From the NCBI GenBank assembly GCA_002786225.1, contig PEQN01000008.1, positions 1-64,000 on the forward strand: 64,000 nucleotides of DNA, given 5' to 3'. The notes under the pieces are model-generated. The model saw nothing but the letters and a program-made list of their open reading frames with translations, was not told where the DNA came from and did no database searches. Position numbers and translations under genes: made by a program. Below are positions 48,648 to 57,774 of this stretch, one piece after another. Each line of letters starts with the position of its first letter. The first letter of the stretch is position 1. Source of the DNA: Leptospira sp. (GTDB lineage Bacteria > Spirochaetota > Leptospiria > Leptospirales > Leptospiraceae).

Positions 48648-49083
48648 AAAACGTTAACCTCTTAGCCAATCCCTCCTGAACCAAACGATTATTCAAGAAA
48701 TTCCCATGTTCAATAACTCTTTCAGCCTTCCACTCATCTTTAAGATAAAAAACATCAACCAAATAGCGATCATAAATATCAGAACCATGAGTCTTAAGTA
48801 TGAGAAAATCAGTATTCTTCAATTCGGACTCAACAAACTTTTTAGCCTTTTGCCCATCATTTGAATCAATCTCGGAAGTATCTAGACCTCGTAGCCTTAG
48901 CCTTTGTTGGATAAAGATCCCAAATCCTAGATCAATATGTACGAGCAGGGTATCTCCATCAACCACACGCTCGAGATAGGCTTTGTATGTATACAATTCT
49001 CGAACACTACTCACTTTTGTAAAATGAAAGCTAGTTCGCGTTTTACGCACACTTACAATATCGCTAGTTTTGAATTGTTCCAA
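48646..49083 (-). CDS. staphylococcal-nuclease-like protein (SNase), probably the 3' part of a longer gene
   Basis: 145 residues from a TTG. The SNase OB-fold is complete: VVDGDTLLV (calcium Asp), RLRGLDTSE (catalytic Arg and Glu) and YDRYLVDV (second Arg). It would hydrolyse DNA or RNA. Upstream of the TTG the same frame stays open right through repeat copy 2 with no good start, so the protein may once have been fused to the DUF1016 ORF that lies just 5' (49213-49797). I call it probably the detached nuclease half. Confidence 0.6.
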   Translation of the reverse strand: MEQFKTSDIVSVRKTRTSFHFTKVSSVRELYTYKAYLERVVDGDTLLVHIDLGFGIFIQQRLRLRGLDTSEIDSNDGQKAKKFVESELKNTDFLILKTHGSDIYDRYLVDVFYLKDEWKAERVIEHGNFLNNRLVQEGLAKRLTF

Positions 49084-49140
49084 GTTTGAAAGGTCGCTGA
49101 ACTCATATTTAATTCTAAACCCAAGATCTAGATTTGGAAT

Positions 49141-49234
49141 CCAGCACCATTTAGCGCTTGCAAGCGGAATCCCCCAGCACTGTTTCTTATAGAAACCGAT
49201 GCTGGACCGGCGTCAACGAGCTTCATGGTGCTGG
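49141..49234. repeat. palindromic repeat element, copy 2 (inside the DUF1016-SNase interval)
   Basis: Outer inverted repeat CCAGCACCAT at 49141-49150 with complement at 49225-49234; an inner hairpin GTTTCT/AGAAAC around 49182-49196 and another CCAGCA/TGCTGG pair. The outer arm is the same as that of copies 1 and 3. The end of the DUF1016 ORF (last ~9 codons) lies within it. Confidence 0.65.
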
Positions 49235-49797
49235 ACCAAATTCATCGAAAATTTTCTATCCACTCTATATGTAAAAAGCTGCAAAACAGGCTTTCTTAGC
49301 AATTTTAAGCCATCTATTGTTTCATCTTCTTCAGAATAAAAACCATTATCTTTCTGCCTAGAATCAGAACTCAATAACTCATTTTTTATCTCGATCAATT
49401 CCCTAACTGAAATCTGTTGCTCTAGAACAAGCTTTTCCAATTTATCTCGCTCACTCTTCTTCTCGAGGGATACAATTTCTCTATAGTGTGACCAGGATAC
49501 CTTAGGCTGAAAATTTTTCTTTTTATAAACCAAATAGAATTGCCTCATATAACGCAAGTTCCTGGCAGAAAATCCATTTCCCAGCTTTCTATGCAACTCC
49601 TGTGACAAAGTATTCAACAATCTCTCACCATACTTAGCACGGAGTTTTGAATCTTGCTCAACCTCAATAATCCTTTGCCCTATCTTCCAATTGGATGAAA
49701 GAATAGATTGGTTCCAATTCATATCTCCATCAGCTAATGCAGATTCATGGATCAATACTATTTCTTCAACTAAGGATTGAAAGGTGATCTTGGACAT
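49213..49797 (-). CDS. DUF1016 N-terminal-domain (YhcG-like) protein, 3' end truncated by a repeat
   Basis: 194 residues. Residues ~5-140 match the YhcG N-terminal domain (NWKIGQRIIEVEQ, YGERLLNTLSQEL, FSARNLRYMRQFY and SWSHYREIV), an HTH-like domain that precedes a nuclease domain in YhcG. The usual PD-(D/E)xK nuclease half is absent: the chain runs through LRKPVLQLFTYR and ends inside the repeat (its last residues LVQHHEAR are encoded by repeat copy 2). A nuclease of another type (SNase) follows within 130 bases. Confidence 0.65.
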   Translation of the reverse strand: MSKITFQSLVEEIVLIHESALADGDMNWNQSILSSNWKIGQRIIEVEQDSKLRAKYGERLLNTLSQELHRKLGNGFSARNLRYMRQFYLVYKKKNFQPKVSWSHYREIVSLEKKSERDKLEKLVLEQQISVRELIEIKNELLSSDSRQKDNGFYSEEDETIDGLKLLRKPVLQLFTYRVDRKFSMNLVQHHEAR

Positions 49798-49897
49798 GGA
49801 ACAAGTAGAATGTGAATTATAAAAAAATCAATCATTTTAAAGAAATGTTTGTTAGTAATTAGTCCTTACAAATAACAATCCTATGATATGGGCGATC

Positions 49898-50231
49898 CCC
49901 AGCAGCATTTCTCGAAATTTTATTCCTTTAGAATACTTCTTAATTGATGAGAAATACTGCTGGGTCGGGCTTCTTCGGGGTACGCTCACGCTCCCGTCCA
50001 GCACCATTTGTCGCATACCCTCATATGTCACCATGGTGCTGGACCAAGCCCTACGAATCCCTATCGCTGGGATTCTTCTTTTGAATACTTCACCACGGGT
50101 TAAAACCCGTGGCATCAGGGGGATATGTCTTTGGTTCGGAAAGGTGATTGTATATACCAATGCAACATTGTAAGATAACTATCTTCTGAGACTTGCCATC
50201 TAGCATAAGACTAAAGTCTCATGTCTAGATG
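49898..50231. repeat. palindrome-rich repeat element, copy 3
   Basis: A series of inverted repeats: CCCAGCAG-ATTTCTC (49898-49913) with its complement (49949-49964); GTCCAGCACCAT (49996-50007) with its complement (50033-50044); GAATCCC/GGGATTC (50055-50061/50069-50075); CCACGGGTT/AACCCGTGG (50093-50101/50104-50112); and CATCTAG/CTAGATG (50197-50203/50225-50231). The fourth and fifth modules correspond to the middle and last modules of copy 1. No gene in this stretch. Confidence 0.65.
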
Positions 50232-50242
50232 GGTGAGGGGGA

Positions 50243-51088
50243 TTAATACCATTCTGCGTATTGACGCATTAAGATATCTTTACAGTATCCATCAAATCCT
50301 GGAAATAAATTAGCAAAAGAAATATTCATTTTTGTAAAATCTCTAAATGCAGATTGGATATTTTCTTTATTTACTCTGATTTTATACTTTGTTAAAAGTT
50401 TACTATTAAAAGAATTATATTGTGGTATTAACTTTTCTATATTATTATCACGAGATAATGAGAATAAAAATCCACTTTTTTGTTGGAATGGTCTGATGGA
50501 TGGTCTCTCTAAAAATGAATAACCAATAATATCTTTTGTTTTATGTTCATCTAATATGTCTTTACAATACAAATCATAAAGAATTTGAAAAGGATTTGGA
50601 TCTATTATTTCAAGTAATTTTTTATTTATTTCATCAATTATTTTCAAGGATATTGACCATACACAACAATAATCATCTTTTTTGTTTGGATCTGTAAGAG
50701 CAAAAAAGGATGCTATAAAAGGTGACGCCGTAAAGTCTAAAAGCCTGGTTGCTGCTCCATGATGTTGCAACAAGGACAATAGATCAATATTCGAACTAGA
50801 ATGATCAAAATTAATGAAATCCTTATTAAATAAATGAATCGATTGCTTCAATTCTTTTATATCATTTAATTCTTGAATAAAAGCCATTGAATTTATAAAT
50901 TTAATGTCATCATTAGCACGTATTCTATGTATAGATGGTTGTAGAGGCCAGTTTTCATTCGAGTGTCCACGATAAACTTCCCCAAACCTTTTTAATGGAT
51001 CATCTAATTCCGTGAAGATATAATTTCTAAAATCTTTCCAATATTCAAATGTGAAGGTGTCATGTTCAAAAGTATGGCCTTCATTCAT
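50243..51088 (-). CDS. FRG-domain protein
   Basis: 281 residues. EVYRGHSNENWPLQPSIHR carries the FRG core and LLSLLQHHGAATRLLDFTASPFIASFFAL is the second FRG signature. FRG domains are found in phage-defence and stress contexts, with an unknown enzymatic role. It lies 24 bases after the restriction-modification gene, the likely same transcript. Confidence 0.75.
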   Translation of the reverse strand: MNEGHTFEHDTFTFEYWKDFRNYIFTELDDPLKRFGEVYRGHSNENWPLQPSIHRIRANDDIKFINSMAFIQELNDIKELKQSIHLFNKDFINFDHSSSNIDLLSLLQHHGAATRLLDFTASPFIASFFALTDPNKKDDYCCVWSISLKIIDEINKKLLEIIDPNPFQILYDLYCKDILDEHKTKDIIGYSFLERPSIRPFQQKSGFLFSLSRDNNIEKLIPQYNSFNSKLLTKYKIRVNKENIQSAFRDFTKMNISFANLFPGFDGYCKDILMRQYAEWY

Positions 51089-51112
51089 ATATCAAACCCA
51101 CAACACCACCAC

Positions 51113-54100
51113 CTATTCCATCTCTTCAACAATCTTTATCTCTTCCTTCGTCAATCCATACAACTCATACACCATCTCATCAATCTTTCTATCCGTAGAA
51201 TCAATCACATCCTTAATAGCTACAGCTTCCTTCTTCAAGCGCTCAAATCGATCCAGCCATTTCTCTTCATCTTTTGCATTAAGGGCTATTTTCTTTTTCT
51301 TGAGTTCGCTTACGAATTCTGACCAATCCAAGAGATACCAATCTTCTAATTTCTCAGTTAGTTTTTCGATATTGAATTCAGCGGCCAAGAGAGTAGTAAA
51401 TTTCTTTTGGATTTCTTGCAGCTCTTTATTTTTAGTGAGCATAATATCGGCAAGCTGAATGAAAGGCTTTTGTTCTTTGGGTGAAATTTTCTTAATGTAT
51501 AAATTTCTAATATCAGATAAAGTTAACTGAGAAAAGTCATCCTTTGTTGCGTTTGTAGAAGATTTAGTTTTTAAAAATGAAATAAGGTTCGAATTTAATA
51601 TGGAAAGAATAAATTTAATATCATACTTAGAGTCAGTAATTTTAAGTATATAGATATCTTTTTTGTTTACAAATTCTTCATCTGTATATGCGCACATAAT
51701 TCTAAATTTACGGTTAATAATTCGTCGAATTAAAATTCTTTTTCCAGTAAACCATGAGTAGTTGTTAGGATATTCTTTCAGATTAGCACCATAATTGACC
51801 CATTTAGTGTTTTTAAAAATTTGATATCGATATACATTACCTAAAAAATAAGGCTTATGGCTAGAGGATTCTTTTCTTTCTTGTATATCTGTTTTTGAAG
51901 CAAGTATTCCACGAATTGATGATGAAATATCTGTAAGAGGAATTGAATTAATTGATATTTTATCATTAAATAAATAAAAGTTTGAATCAAGAACTATGAT
52001 TGCATTTTTGTTTTTTTGCCAAATTTTACTTTCAAGTTTTTGAAAATTTAAATTTGATAAAGTGTCATTATTAATTTTATCTTTTGGATGAAAATCATAA
52101 ACCAATGTTTGGTAACTTAGTTGCTTATTGTTAGTATATATATAAATACCGGTGTCGATATAAGCATCTTCAAAAATATTATAAGGTAATTTTATTGCTT
52201 TGATTAAGTTGAATTTTTCAATAAATGAGTATCTCAATGTTAAATATTTTTCATTCGTTTGCCAAGAGACAGGAGTAATAAAAGCTGCTATAAACTCGTT
52301 TTTAGTAACGTGAAGTGTATTCTCGTAAAAGCAAGTGTAAATGTCATTATTTTGTGCAAATGATTTAAAATTATTTTGAAAATATTTGATTTGATTTTCT
52401 TGTAATTCAGCGCCATAAGGCGGATTCCCCACAACTACATCAAAGCCACCGTCTTTCATAATGCTAGAATATTCTTTTTTCCAATCAAAGGCAAGTTCAC
52501 CTGCTACAGCTGGATCATCGATCAGTGAATTCCCACATTTGATATTATTGTGTAGGCTATTGAGCTTTTTGTTTTTAGCAGCTGTCTTGAGCCAAAGGGC
52601 AAGCTTGGTGATTTCTACAGATTCCCTATTCAAATCTACACCGTACAAATTGTTCTCTAGGATTGTTTTACTAATGGAATCAAAATCAAAGAGTTCGCCC
52701 TGTGCTGTCTTATTTTTTATTTCTTTGATATCAGAATAAACACGTTCATGCTCTCTCCATAGATAATTGAATGCTGCAATTAGAAAAGCACCCGATCCAC
52801 AGGCAGGGTCTAGAATAGTAATCTGTGAAAGATATTCATCTCTATATTCACGTAATATGGTGTAGTCTTTGTTTTTTTTCAGAGAAGAATATTTCTTAGT
52901 AACTTCTGCTTCCTTTTCTTTGAGCCATACTCCGACTGTATTTTCAACAATATAACGAGTGATATAATCAGGAGTATAGTAGACACCTTCTTTCTTTCGT
53001 TTGGTTTTCTTGGCATCGAATTCTAAATGTTTATGGTCTACAACATCTAGTTCCTTTGCAAATTCCATAATCATCTGCTTTTCTTGCTTACGAACAGATT
53101 GATCTAACTCTTGGAAGCTAACACGCATTTCCTCTAAATCCGAAATACTTTGCTCAAAGATATGCCCAAGAATATTTACATTTAATTCGTTTTCATCACC
53201 AAAGTCGTAGTGCATTCCAATTTCGGCAACTTTCTCGAATAGAAAATTGGGCAGCTTTAATGCATCGAGTTCACTATCGGGTTTAAATAATTCTCCGTTG
53301 TAACCGTTCTCAATTCCAAAAGCCTTACCTTCGTCGATTGCTTGGAATAAATCTTTCACCTTTCCGTAAATACTAAAGTGCTGTGCATTGTAATACTTAT
53401 CTTGAATCTGAGATTGGATGATATCATTGGAGAAAATATTGGATGGAATTAAATGTTCTCTAGAATCCTCGCAAAACCAACAAAAGATGATTCTATCCAA
53501 AAGTTTCTGAACAAGTTGCAATAATTCAGATTTAGTTTTTATTTCTTCATACTGTGGATTGTATTTAAGAGCTTCATAAAAAATTTGGCTGCGAAGATTT
53601 TTATAAGCTAGATAGAATTCTTTTTGAACTTTAGTTTCCTCAACTCCTTTGACTTTAAGTAGTTCTTCAGTATGAGATATCCCCTTAGATGTTAAAAGAT
53701 TTTCCTTTTTGAGAAGAGTTATAAATTTTAATAGCTCGGTTTCAGTCGAAAGCGGAAGATATTTATCTTTGTATTCAAAGGGAACGTTGAAGAAAAATGT
53801 TTCAAAAGTATTTTGACCTTTTTCTCGATTGTAAATTCTAATTTCATTGAAGTTGGTTACAATCCCCCATTTTGCAGATGAGTGATTCAGAAGATACTTC
53901 CAACACTGATCGACTGGGGACAGTTTATCTCGTCGATTGGATAGCTTTGTTAGGTCATTGGAATCCTGCCCTTTAAATTCAATAACAACTTCCGCATCAC
54001 CTTTACTTTTAGAGAACTCTCCTAAAGCTAAATCAGCAAAACCTGCTCCTCCAGAAACTCCAGCACCTTCAATTTTAAATTTAGGTAAAATATGGTAATT

Positions 54101-54334
54101 TTCAGAATTTTGACCTTTGCCAACATAACCTAATATTTTTTTGAAGATTAAGTCTACAAATTCTAACTCATCTGTACTTTCTTTATCCACATCTGGATTG
54201 AAAGTTTCACAATTCTTTTGCCAATTGGAAACTAGACCGCCTAATTCCTTCAATTTTTCAGAAGGAATATTCAATTCATTCCTGAAATAGTTGTTCTTTT
54301 TGAAATAAGTTTCGTTAAACAAAGATTGGGACAT
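51113..54334 (-). CDS. type IIG-like restriction-modification protein (Eco57I-type methylase with N-terminal nuclease)
   Basis: 1073 residues in one chain. The N-terminus holds a PD-(D/E)xK nuclease: FADLALG (Asp101) and VVIEFKG (Glu119, Lys121). A helical connector follows (to about residue 450), with GVYYTPDYITRYIVE just before the adenine-N6 methylase: motif I DPACGSGAF near 510 and NPPYG near 638. The C-terminal third is the DNA-recognition part and ends in a long helical/coiled-coil region. It should both methylate a target and cut unmethylated DNA. The FRG gene follows. Confidence 0.85.
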   Translation of the reverse strand: MSQSLFNETYFKKNNYFRNELNIPSEKLKELGGLVSNWQKNCETFNPDVDKESTDELEFVDLIFKKILGYVGKGQNSENYHILPKFKIEGAGVSGGAGFADLALGEFSKSKGDAEVVIEFKGQDSNDLTKLSNRRDKLSPVDQCWKYLLNHSSAKWGIVTNFNEIRIYNREKGQNTFETFFFNVPFEYKDKYLPLSTETELLKFITLLKKENLLTSKGISHTEELLKVKGVEETKVQKEFYLAYKNLRSQIFYEALKYNPQYEEIKTKSELLQLVQKLLDRIIFCWFCEDSREHLIPSNIFSNDIIQSQIQDKYYNAQHFSIYGKVKDLFQAIDEGKAFGIENGYNGELFKPDSELDALKLPNFLFEKVAEIGMHYDFGDENELNVNILGHIFEQSISDLEEMRVSFQELDQSVRKQEKQMIMEFAKELDVVDHKHLEFDAKKTKRKKEGVYYTPDYITRYIVENTVGVWLKEKEAEVTKKYSSLKKNKDYTILREYRDEYLSQITILDPACGSGAFLIAAFNYLWREHERVYSDIKEIKNKTAQGELFDFDSISKTILENNLYGVDLNRESVEITKLALWLKTAAKNKKLNSLHNNIKCGNSLIDDPAVAGELAFDWKKEYSSIMKDGGFDVVVGNPPYGAELQENQIKYFQNNFKSFAQNNDIYTCFYENTLHVTKNEFIAAFITPVSWQTNEKYLTLRYSFIEKFNLIKAIKLPYNIFEDAYIDTGIYIYTNNKQLSYQTLVYDFHPKDKINNDTLSNLNFQKLESKIWQKNKNAIIVLDSNFYLFNDKISINSIPLTDISSSIRGILASKTDIQERKESSSHKPYFLGNVYRYQIFKNTKWVNYGANLKEYPNNYSWFTGKRILIRRIINRKFRIMCAYTDEEFVNKKDIYILKITDSKYDIKFILSILNSNLISFLKTKSSTNATKDDFSQLTLSDIRNLYIKKISPKEQKPFIQLADIMLTKNKELQEIQKKFTTLLAAEFNIEKLTEKLEDWYLLDWSEFVSELKKKKIALNAKDEEKWLDRFERLKKEAVAIKDVIDSTDRKIDEMVYELYGLTKEEIKIVEEME

Positions 54335-54869
54335 ATTGGATAGATTTCATTAATTTAGTTTATTTAGTAGTATTTTTTTCAATTAAATATCAAAAATAAT
54401 TGTTGTATCTATTGGTAGGATTCACACATTTCTTGCATCGTATTACTTTGAAAAGTCTTCCTTTCATTTCCGGATTTTCACTTTATACCAAGATAGTCTT
54501 ACATTGTTTTGCATTGCATTGTAGCTAGGACAAAACTCAAAACAATAATCCTGATAAGTTTCAAGTTGATAAAGGCCTTAGGCTCAAGCATTCAGCCTTA
54601 GGGGTAATTAGGAGTAATGCGTGTTAGCCATTTCGTTTCAATTAGGGACCTTCTATTCTCTGATTGCAAGAATCAATTTTCAGATCTTTCAGGGGATTGA
54701 GGATTTTGATATTAAAAAGAAGACTTGATCCCAGGAATAGTCTCAGGGATTTTCAATAGTGAAAATTAAAATCACGATCGTTATCAAAAAAAGATTGATT
54801 TTATATATGATAACGATTACTATGAATAATGCTTAGTAAATTTAAGCACAATGAAAAGGAGATACCAAA
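54335..54869. promoter_or_regulatory. intergenic region with 10-bp inverted repeat upstream of the YciI-like gene
   Basis: No ORF of note. ATCGTTATCA at 54777-54786 and its exact complement at 54808-54817 lie about 60 bases upstream of the YciI-like gene; a possible operator. AAGGAG sits 8 bases upstream of that ATG. Further up I see only AT-rich sequence and promoter-like runs. Confidence 0.4.
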
Positions 54870-55211
54870 ATGGAAAAATTTACATTAATATTCAGAGGTG
54901 GCAATACTCATATTTCCACAGCTCATTCACAAGCCGCAAAAGACGTGATTCAAACCTGGAATGTTTGGATGGGTGGACTAGCTGAAAAAGGAATTCTTGC
55001 TGGAGGGGATGCACTTAAAGTATCTGGCAAGCATGTCAAAGGATCAAAGAAAGTAGTTTCGGATGGTCTGTATGCCGAAGGAAATGAAATGGTTGGCGGC
55101 TATCTTATAGTAAATGCAAAAGACATGAATGATGCTGTGGAAATTTCAAAGGGCTGTCCGATCTTGGATGAAGAAGGTAGCGTAGAAGTTCGCCCAATTC
55201 AGGAAAGGTAA
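54870..55211 (+). CDS. YciI-like (YCII/DGPF) family protein
   Basis: 113 residues. Strand-helix pattern FTLIFRGG, WNVWMGGLAEKGILAGGDAL and a GGYLIVNAKDMNDAVEISKGCP segment fit the ferredoxin-like YCII fold, with a conserved 'EI..GCP' end. Predicted dimeric enzyme-like protein of unknown reaction; several relatives sit next to TetR or sigma-factor genes. A TetR gene follows 215 bases downstream. Confidence 0.78.
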   Translation: MEKFTLIFRGGNTHISTAHSQAAKDVIQTWNVWMGGLAEKGILAGGDALKVSGKHVKGSKKVVSDGLYAEGNEMVGGYLIVNAKDMNDAVEISKGCPILDEEGSVEVRPIQER

Positions 55212-55260
55212 GTATAAATTTTGGAGGATACTTCATTTTAACACGACCTCATCAAAAGAA

Positions 55261-55300
55261 TGAAACATCTTTTTCACAACATAAGGAAAAAGCTGTTTCA
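55261..55300. repeat. 15-bp inverted repeat between YciI-like and TetR genes
   Basis: TGAAACATCTTTTTC (55261-55275) and its near-exact complement (55286-55300; one mismatch) with a 10-base gap. Could be a terminator for the YciI-like gene or an operator for the downstream TetR protein. The T-run inside the first arm argues for neither clearly. Confidence 0.5.
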
Positions 55301-55425
55301 GATTGCTACAAATATCTTTTGCAATCTAGTCTTCTTAAAGGATATCTTTCTATTTTTATTACTAGAAATAATCTTGGATTTTAATTTTTAGCATAAATAT
55401 AACTATAGTGAAAAGGGAAATCTAA

Positions 55426-55998
55426 ATGAAAACTAAGTCTGGTGAAAAGGAAAAACTTAGAGAAAAGATTATAGATCAATCTATCAAAGTTATAAAAAAG
55501 AAAGGTATTCATAGTGCAAGTGTTGATACCATTATGGAGTCACTCGGTCTGACTTCTGGAGCTTTGTATAGCCATTTCTCAGGTAAAGACGATCTATTGG
55601 CACTCAGTATAGAAAAGCAAATAAATTTACTTACAGACTACCTTAGCGCCTTGATTAAGAACGATACCAAAGATGGGTTAAGGAATTGGATTAAATATTA
55701 CTTGAGTGAGCAGCATGTTCGAGATATAGAAAATGGATGTATCTTTTCAGCTCTTGTATCAGAAGTTGCACTTGGACCTCAAAAGATCAAAAATGTCTTC
55801 CATGCAGGCTTAGATAAATTCTATTCTGCTTTAGAAAGCGGATTACCATCAGACTATAAAGATAAGAGGAAGAATGTTCAATATATTTTTTCCACTATGG
55901 TCGGTTCTTTAAGCCTTGCCAGAACAATGAAATCAGGAAAAGAAAGAGACGACTATTTGAGAAATATATTGGCATCTGTTTTAAAAATGCTCCCATAA
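55426..55998 (+). CDS. TetR/AcrR family regulator
   Basis: 190 residues. HTH in residues ~15-60: KVIKKKGIHSASVDTIMESLGLTSGALYSHFSGKDDLL, a standard TetR helix-turn-helix. The C-terminal domain (NGCIFSALVSEVA) is of the TetR_C type found in YxaF/NemR-like regulators. Its operator is likely near the YciI-like gene and the inverted repeats listed above. Confidence 0.85.
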   Translation: MKTKSGEKEKLREKIIDQSIKVIKKKGIHSASVDTIMESLGLTSGALYSHFSGKDDLLALSIEKQINLLTDYLSALIKNDTKDGLRNWIKYYLSEQHVRDIENGCIFSALVSEVALGPQKIKNVFHAGLDKFYSALESGLPSDYKDKRKNVQYIFSTMVGSLSLARTMKSGKERDDYLRNILASVLKMLP

Positions 55999-56009
55999 GA
56001 GGCACTCTA

Positions 56010-56396
56010 TCATGATTTTTTTTCCACCATTTTGTACTTCGTTCTCCAACCTCTAAGGGAAATAAAAGTAATGAGTGTCCAACAAAAGATAGTTTTTAAA
56101 ACAACTCCGATTGTATAAGAGAATGAAAAGCCCCACTAATTAAAATATGGAATGTGAATGACAAAACTGGCTATCAATACAAAAGCTAGTGTCAGCAATA
56201 ATCTTTCTTTCAATCTTTCAAGTTTGATTTTTAATAAGAGTAGAGCGACAAGAAGAGAAATAGCAAAGGCTGAAAGAAACTCGATAGCAAAAAAAATGCA
56301 AAGATAATAAAAGTCGGCAAGCTTAGTCGCTACAAAGCTTACGGTCGTAAGGCTAAAGGTATAATTTCTACGACCAACATGCTCAGTCCTATGAAA
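56010..56396 (-). pseudogene. decayed small membrane protein gene
   Basis: A minus-strand frame, open from 56396 to a TGA at 56010-56012 except for one in-frame TAG at 56136-56138, encodes about 85 plus 41 residues with three hydrophobic helices (for example LCIFFAIEFLSAFAISLL). No start codon is apparent at the 5' end, where a 13-bp inverted repeat (56356-56368/56393-56405) sits. Looks like a remnant of a small integral membrane protein. Family unknown. Confidence 0.4.
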
Positions 56397-56466
56397 TTAT
56401 ACCTTGCGAAAAATTTATTTAGATTCTAAGAGAAGTATTATAAAATACTCTATTATTTTCCCTCAA

Positions 56467-56928
56467 CTATTTCATGGAATTTAATCCAATCCTATTTCCT
56501 TCGGAATCTTCTAAGAGAGTTACAAATCCAAATTTTCCTATAGAAAATTTGGGTCGGATTACTTTTCCACCAAGTTGAGTAACTTTCGATTCGCTGATAG
56601 CAGAATCTTCCACACTAAAGTAGAGCAATGTTCCACCTTTACCTGGTTTGGAATACTTTGACTTTACTAAGGCTCCAGAAGATCCATAAGCGTTCATCGC
56701 TCCAGAAAAAACTTTCATCTTAGTTTCTCCTGTAGGATCTACCAAATCTTCCAGTTTCTGATTACAAATCTTTTCATAAAATATGGATGCTCTTTCCATA
56801 TCATCAACATAAATATCAAACCAGCCTACAGCATTTGGTTTCAGCCCAGTTGATTCATTTTCTAATTTATTCTCATTACAAAATAAACTAAAAATCGAAA
56901 TTAGAAATAAACAATATACTTTTTTCAT
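56467..56928 (-). CDS. VOC/glyoxalase-fold lipoprotein
   Basis: 153 residues. Signal peptide with lipobox-like SLFC, then a single VOC unit of four strand motifs: VGWFDIYVDDMERASIFYEKI, MNAYGSSGALV, GGTLLYFSVED and GFVTLLEDSEGNRIGL. Glyoxalase, fosfomycin-resistance and antibiotic-binding proteins share the fold. An exported one is unusual, but not unknown. Substrate not known. Confidence 0.7.
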   Translation of the reverse strand: MKKVYCLFLISIFSLFCNENKLENESTGLKPNAVGWFDIYVDDMERASIFYEKICNQKLEDLVDPTGETKMKVFSGAMNAYGSSGALVKSKYSKPGKGGTLLYFSVEDSAISESKVTQLGGKVIRPKFSIGKFGFVTLLEDSEGNRIGLNSMK

Positions 56929-57073
56929 AAATTTTTTCTCCTACATACAGTAATTTATAGAATAACATTACTCGAATCAAAAGAACTTGTATTGTATAAA
57001 TCAGACATCTATAGAATTCAAATTTCATTAGCTTAGAGCTTTCTAAGAAAAATGTATTCATCCTTAGGAATAA

Positions 57074-57331
57074 TTTTCATTCTCAAACATCAGAGGATTT
57101 TCATTTGACAGAGCAAAATTCAAAGGGATAGAATGGGTCGATCGCAGGAATTATGATGGGATGACTCTCCATGCCAAGGATCTTTCGACTTGTGTAGATG
57201 CTCAAAATAAATTGGCCAGAAGATTACAATGGGAATATTCCTGTTTAGTAGAAGCCGAGAACAGGATCAATTCATGGGTTCCTTATGCACTGCAAAAAAG
57301 AGAAGAGTGTTCGATAGAAGAACCTGAGTGA
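57074..57331 (+). pseudogene. possible gene remnant (no start codon)
   Basis: Open frame of 85 codons that ends in a TGA at 57329, beginning right after a stop with no start codon near its 5' end. The translation (KFKGIEWVDRRNYDG ... QKREECSIEEPE) has normal-looking composition but matches no family I know. It may be the tail of a gene lost on the 5' side. Confidence 0.3.
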
Positions 57332-57336
57332 AGTTT

Positions 57337-57774
57337 TTAGGAAATTGCCTTCTTCATGAATACAGTCGCATTACCATACTCACCGTTTTCCATTGAATTC
57401 AATGAATGGGATACATCATGCCAAGGTCCCATTTTACTCGTCCATTCTCCATTTTCAAGCTGTCTAGCTGCATGAGTAGGCAGGTTATTAGAATTAGTAT
57501 AGATTGCTATTTTTAAATACCCTTCTTCAAGTGTAGAATCATCGCATTGCACATAACCTATACTTACAAACAATTCAATAAAACTATCGAGTTTGACAGA
57601 GTTTGTTACATTTTCTGGCCAGAAGGCGTCTTGTTCTTGGGGCCAGAACCATCTTTCATTATCACCATAAGCCCACGCTATACAATTGTATAATGGAGAA
57701 GTCGGGCTAGTTATTAGAAATGGATCATTTATACTATTCGGGAAATTAATAAGCGATATTCTCGATTCCATCAT
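57337..57774 (-). CDS. papain-like Cys/His predicted hydrolase (DUF7689-like)
   Basis: 145 residues. YNCIAWAYGDNERWFWP near residue 29 and PTHAARQLENGEWTSKMG near residue 105 give Cys and His in the arrangement of NlpC/P60- or papain-like enzymes, followed by a YGN end. I recall the NCIAWA...HAA.QL..G.WTSKLG pattern from a DUF (possibly DUF7689) in cyanobacteria and others. Its start overlaps the upstream gene by 29 bases. Predicted peptidase, amidase or transferase; last gene of a five-gene operon. Confidence 0.6.
   Translation of the reverse strand: MMESRISLINFPNSINDPFLITSPTSPLYNCIAWAYGDNERWFWPQEQDAFWPENVTNSVKLDSFIELFVSIGYVQCDDSTLEEGYLKIAIYTNSNNLPTHAARQLENGEWTSKMGPWHDVSHSLNSMENGEYGNATVFMKKAIS

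Noticed and set aside
49883..50173. ORFs of 96 (plus) and 102 (minus, 49852-50160) codons
   Set aside because: They run through the inverted repeats of copy 3 and have no recognisable protein features.
48178..50231. Composite transposon formed by the repeat copies
   Set aside because: No transposase gene, no clear target-site duplication, and the copies differ in length and composition.
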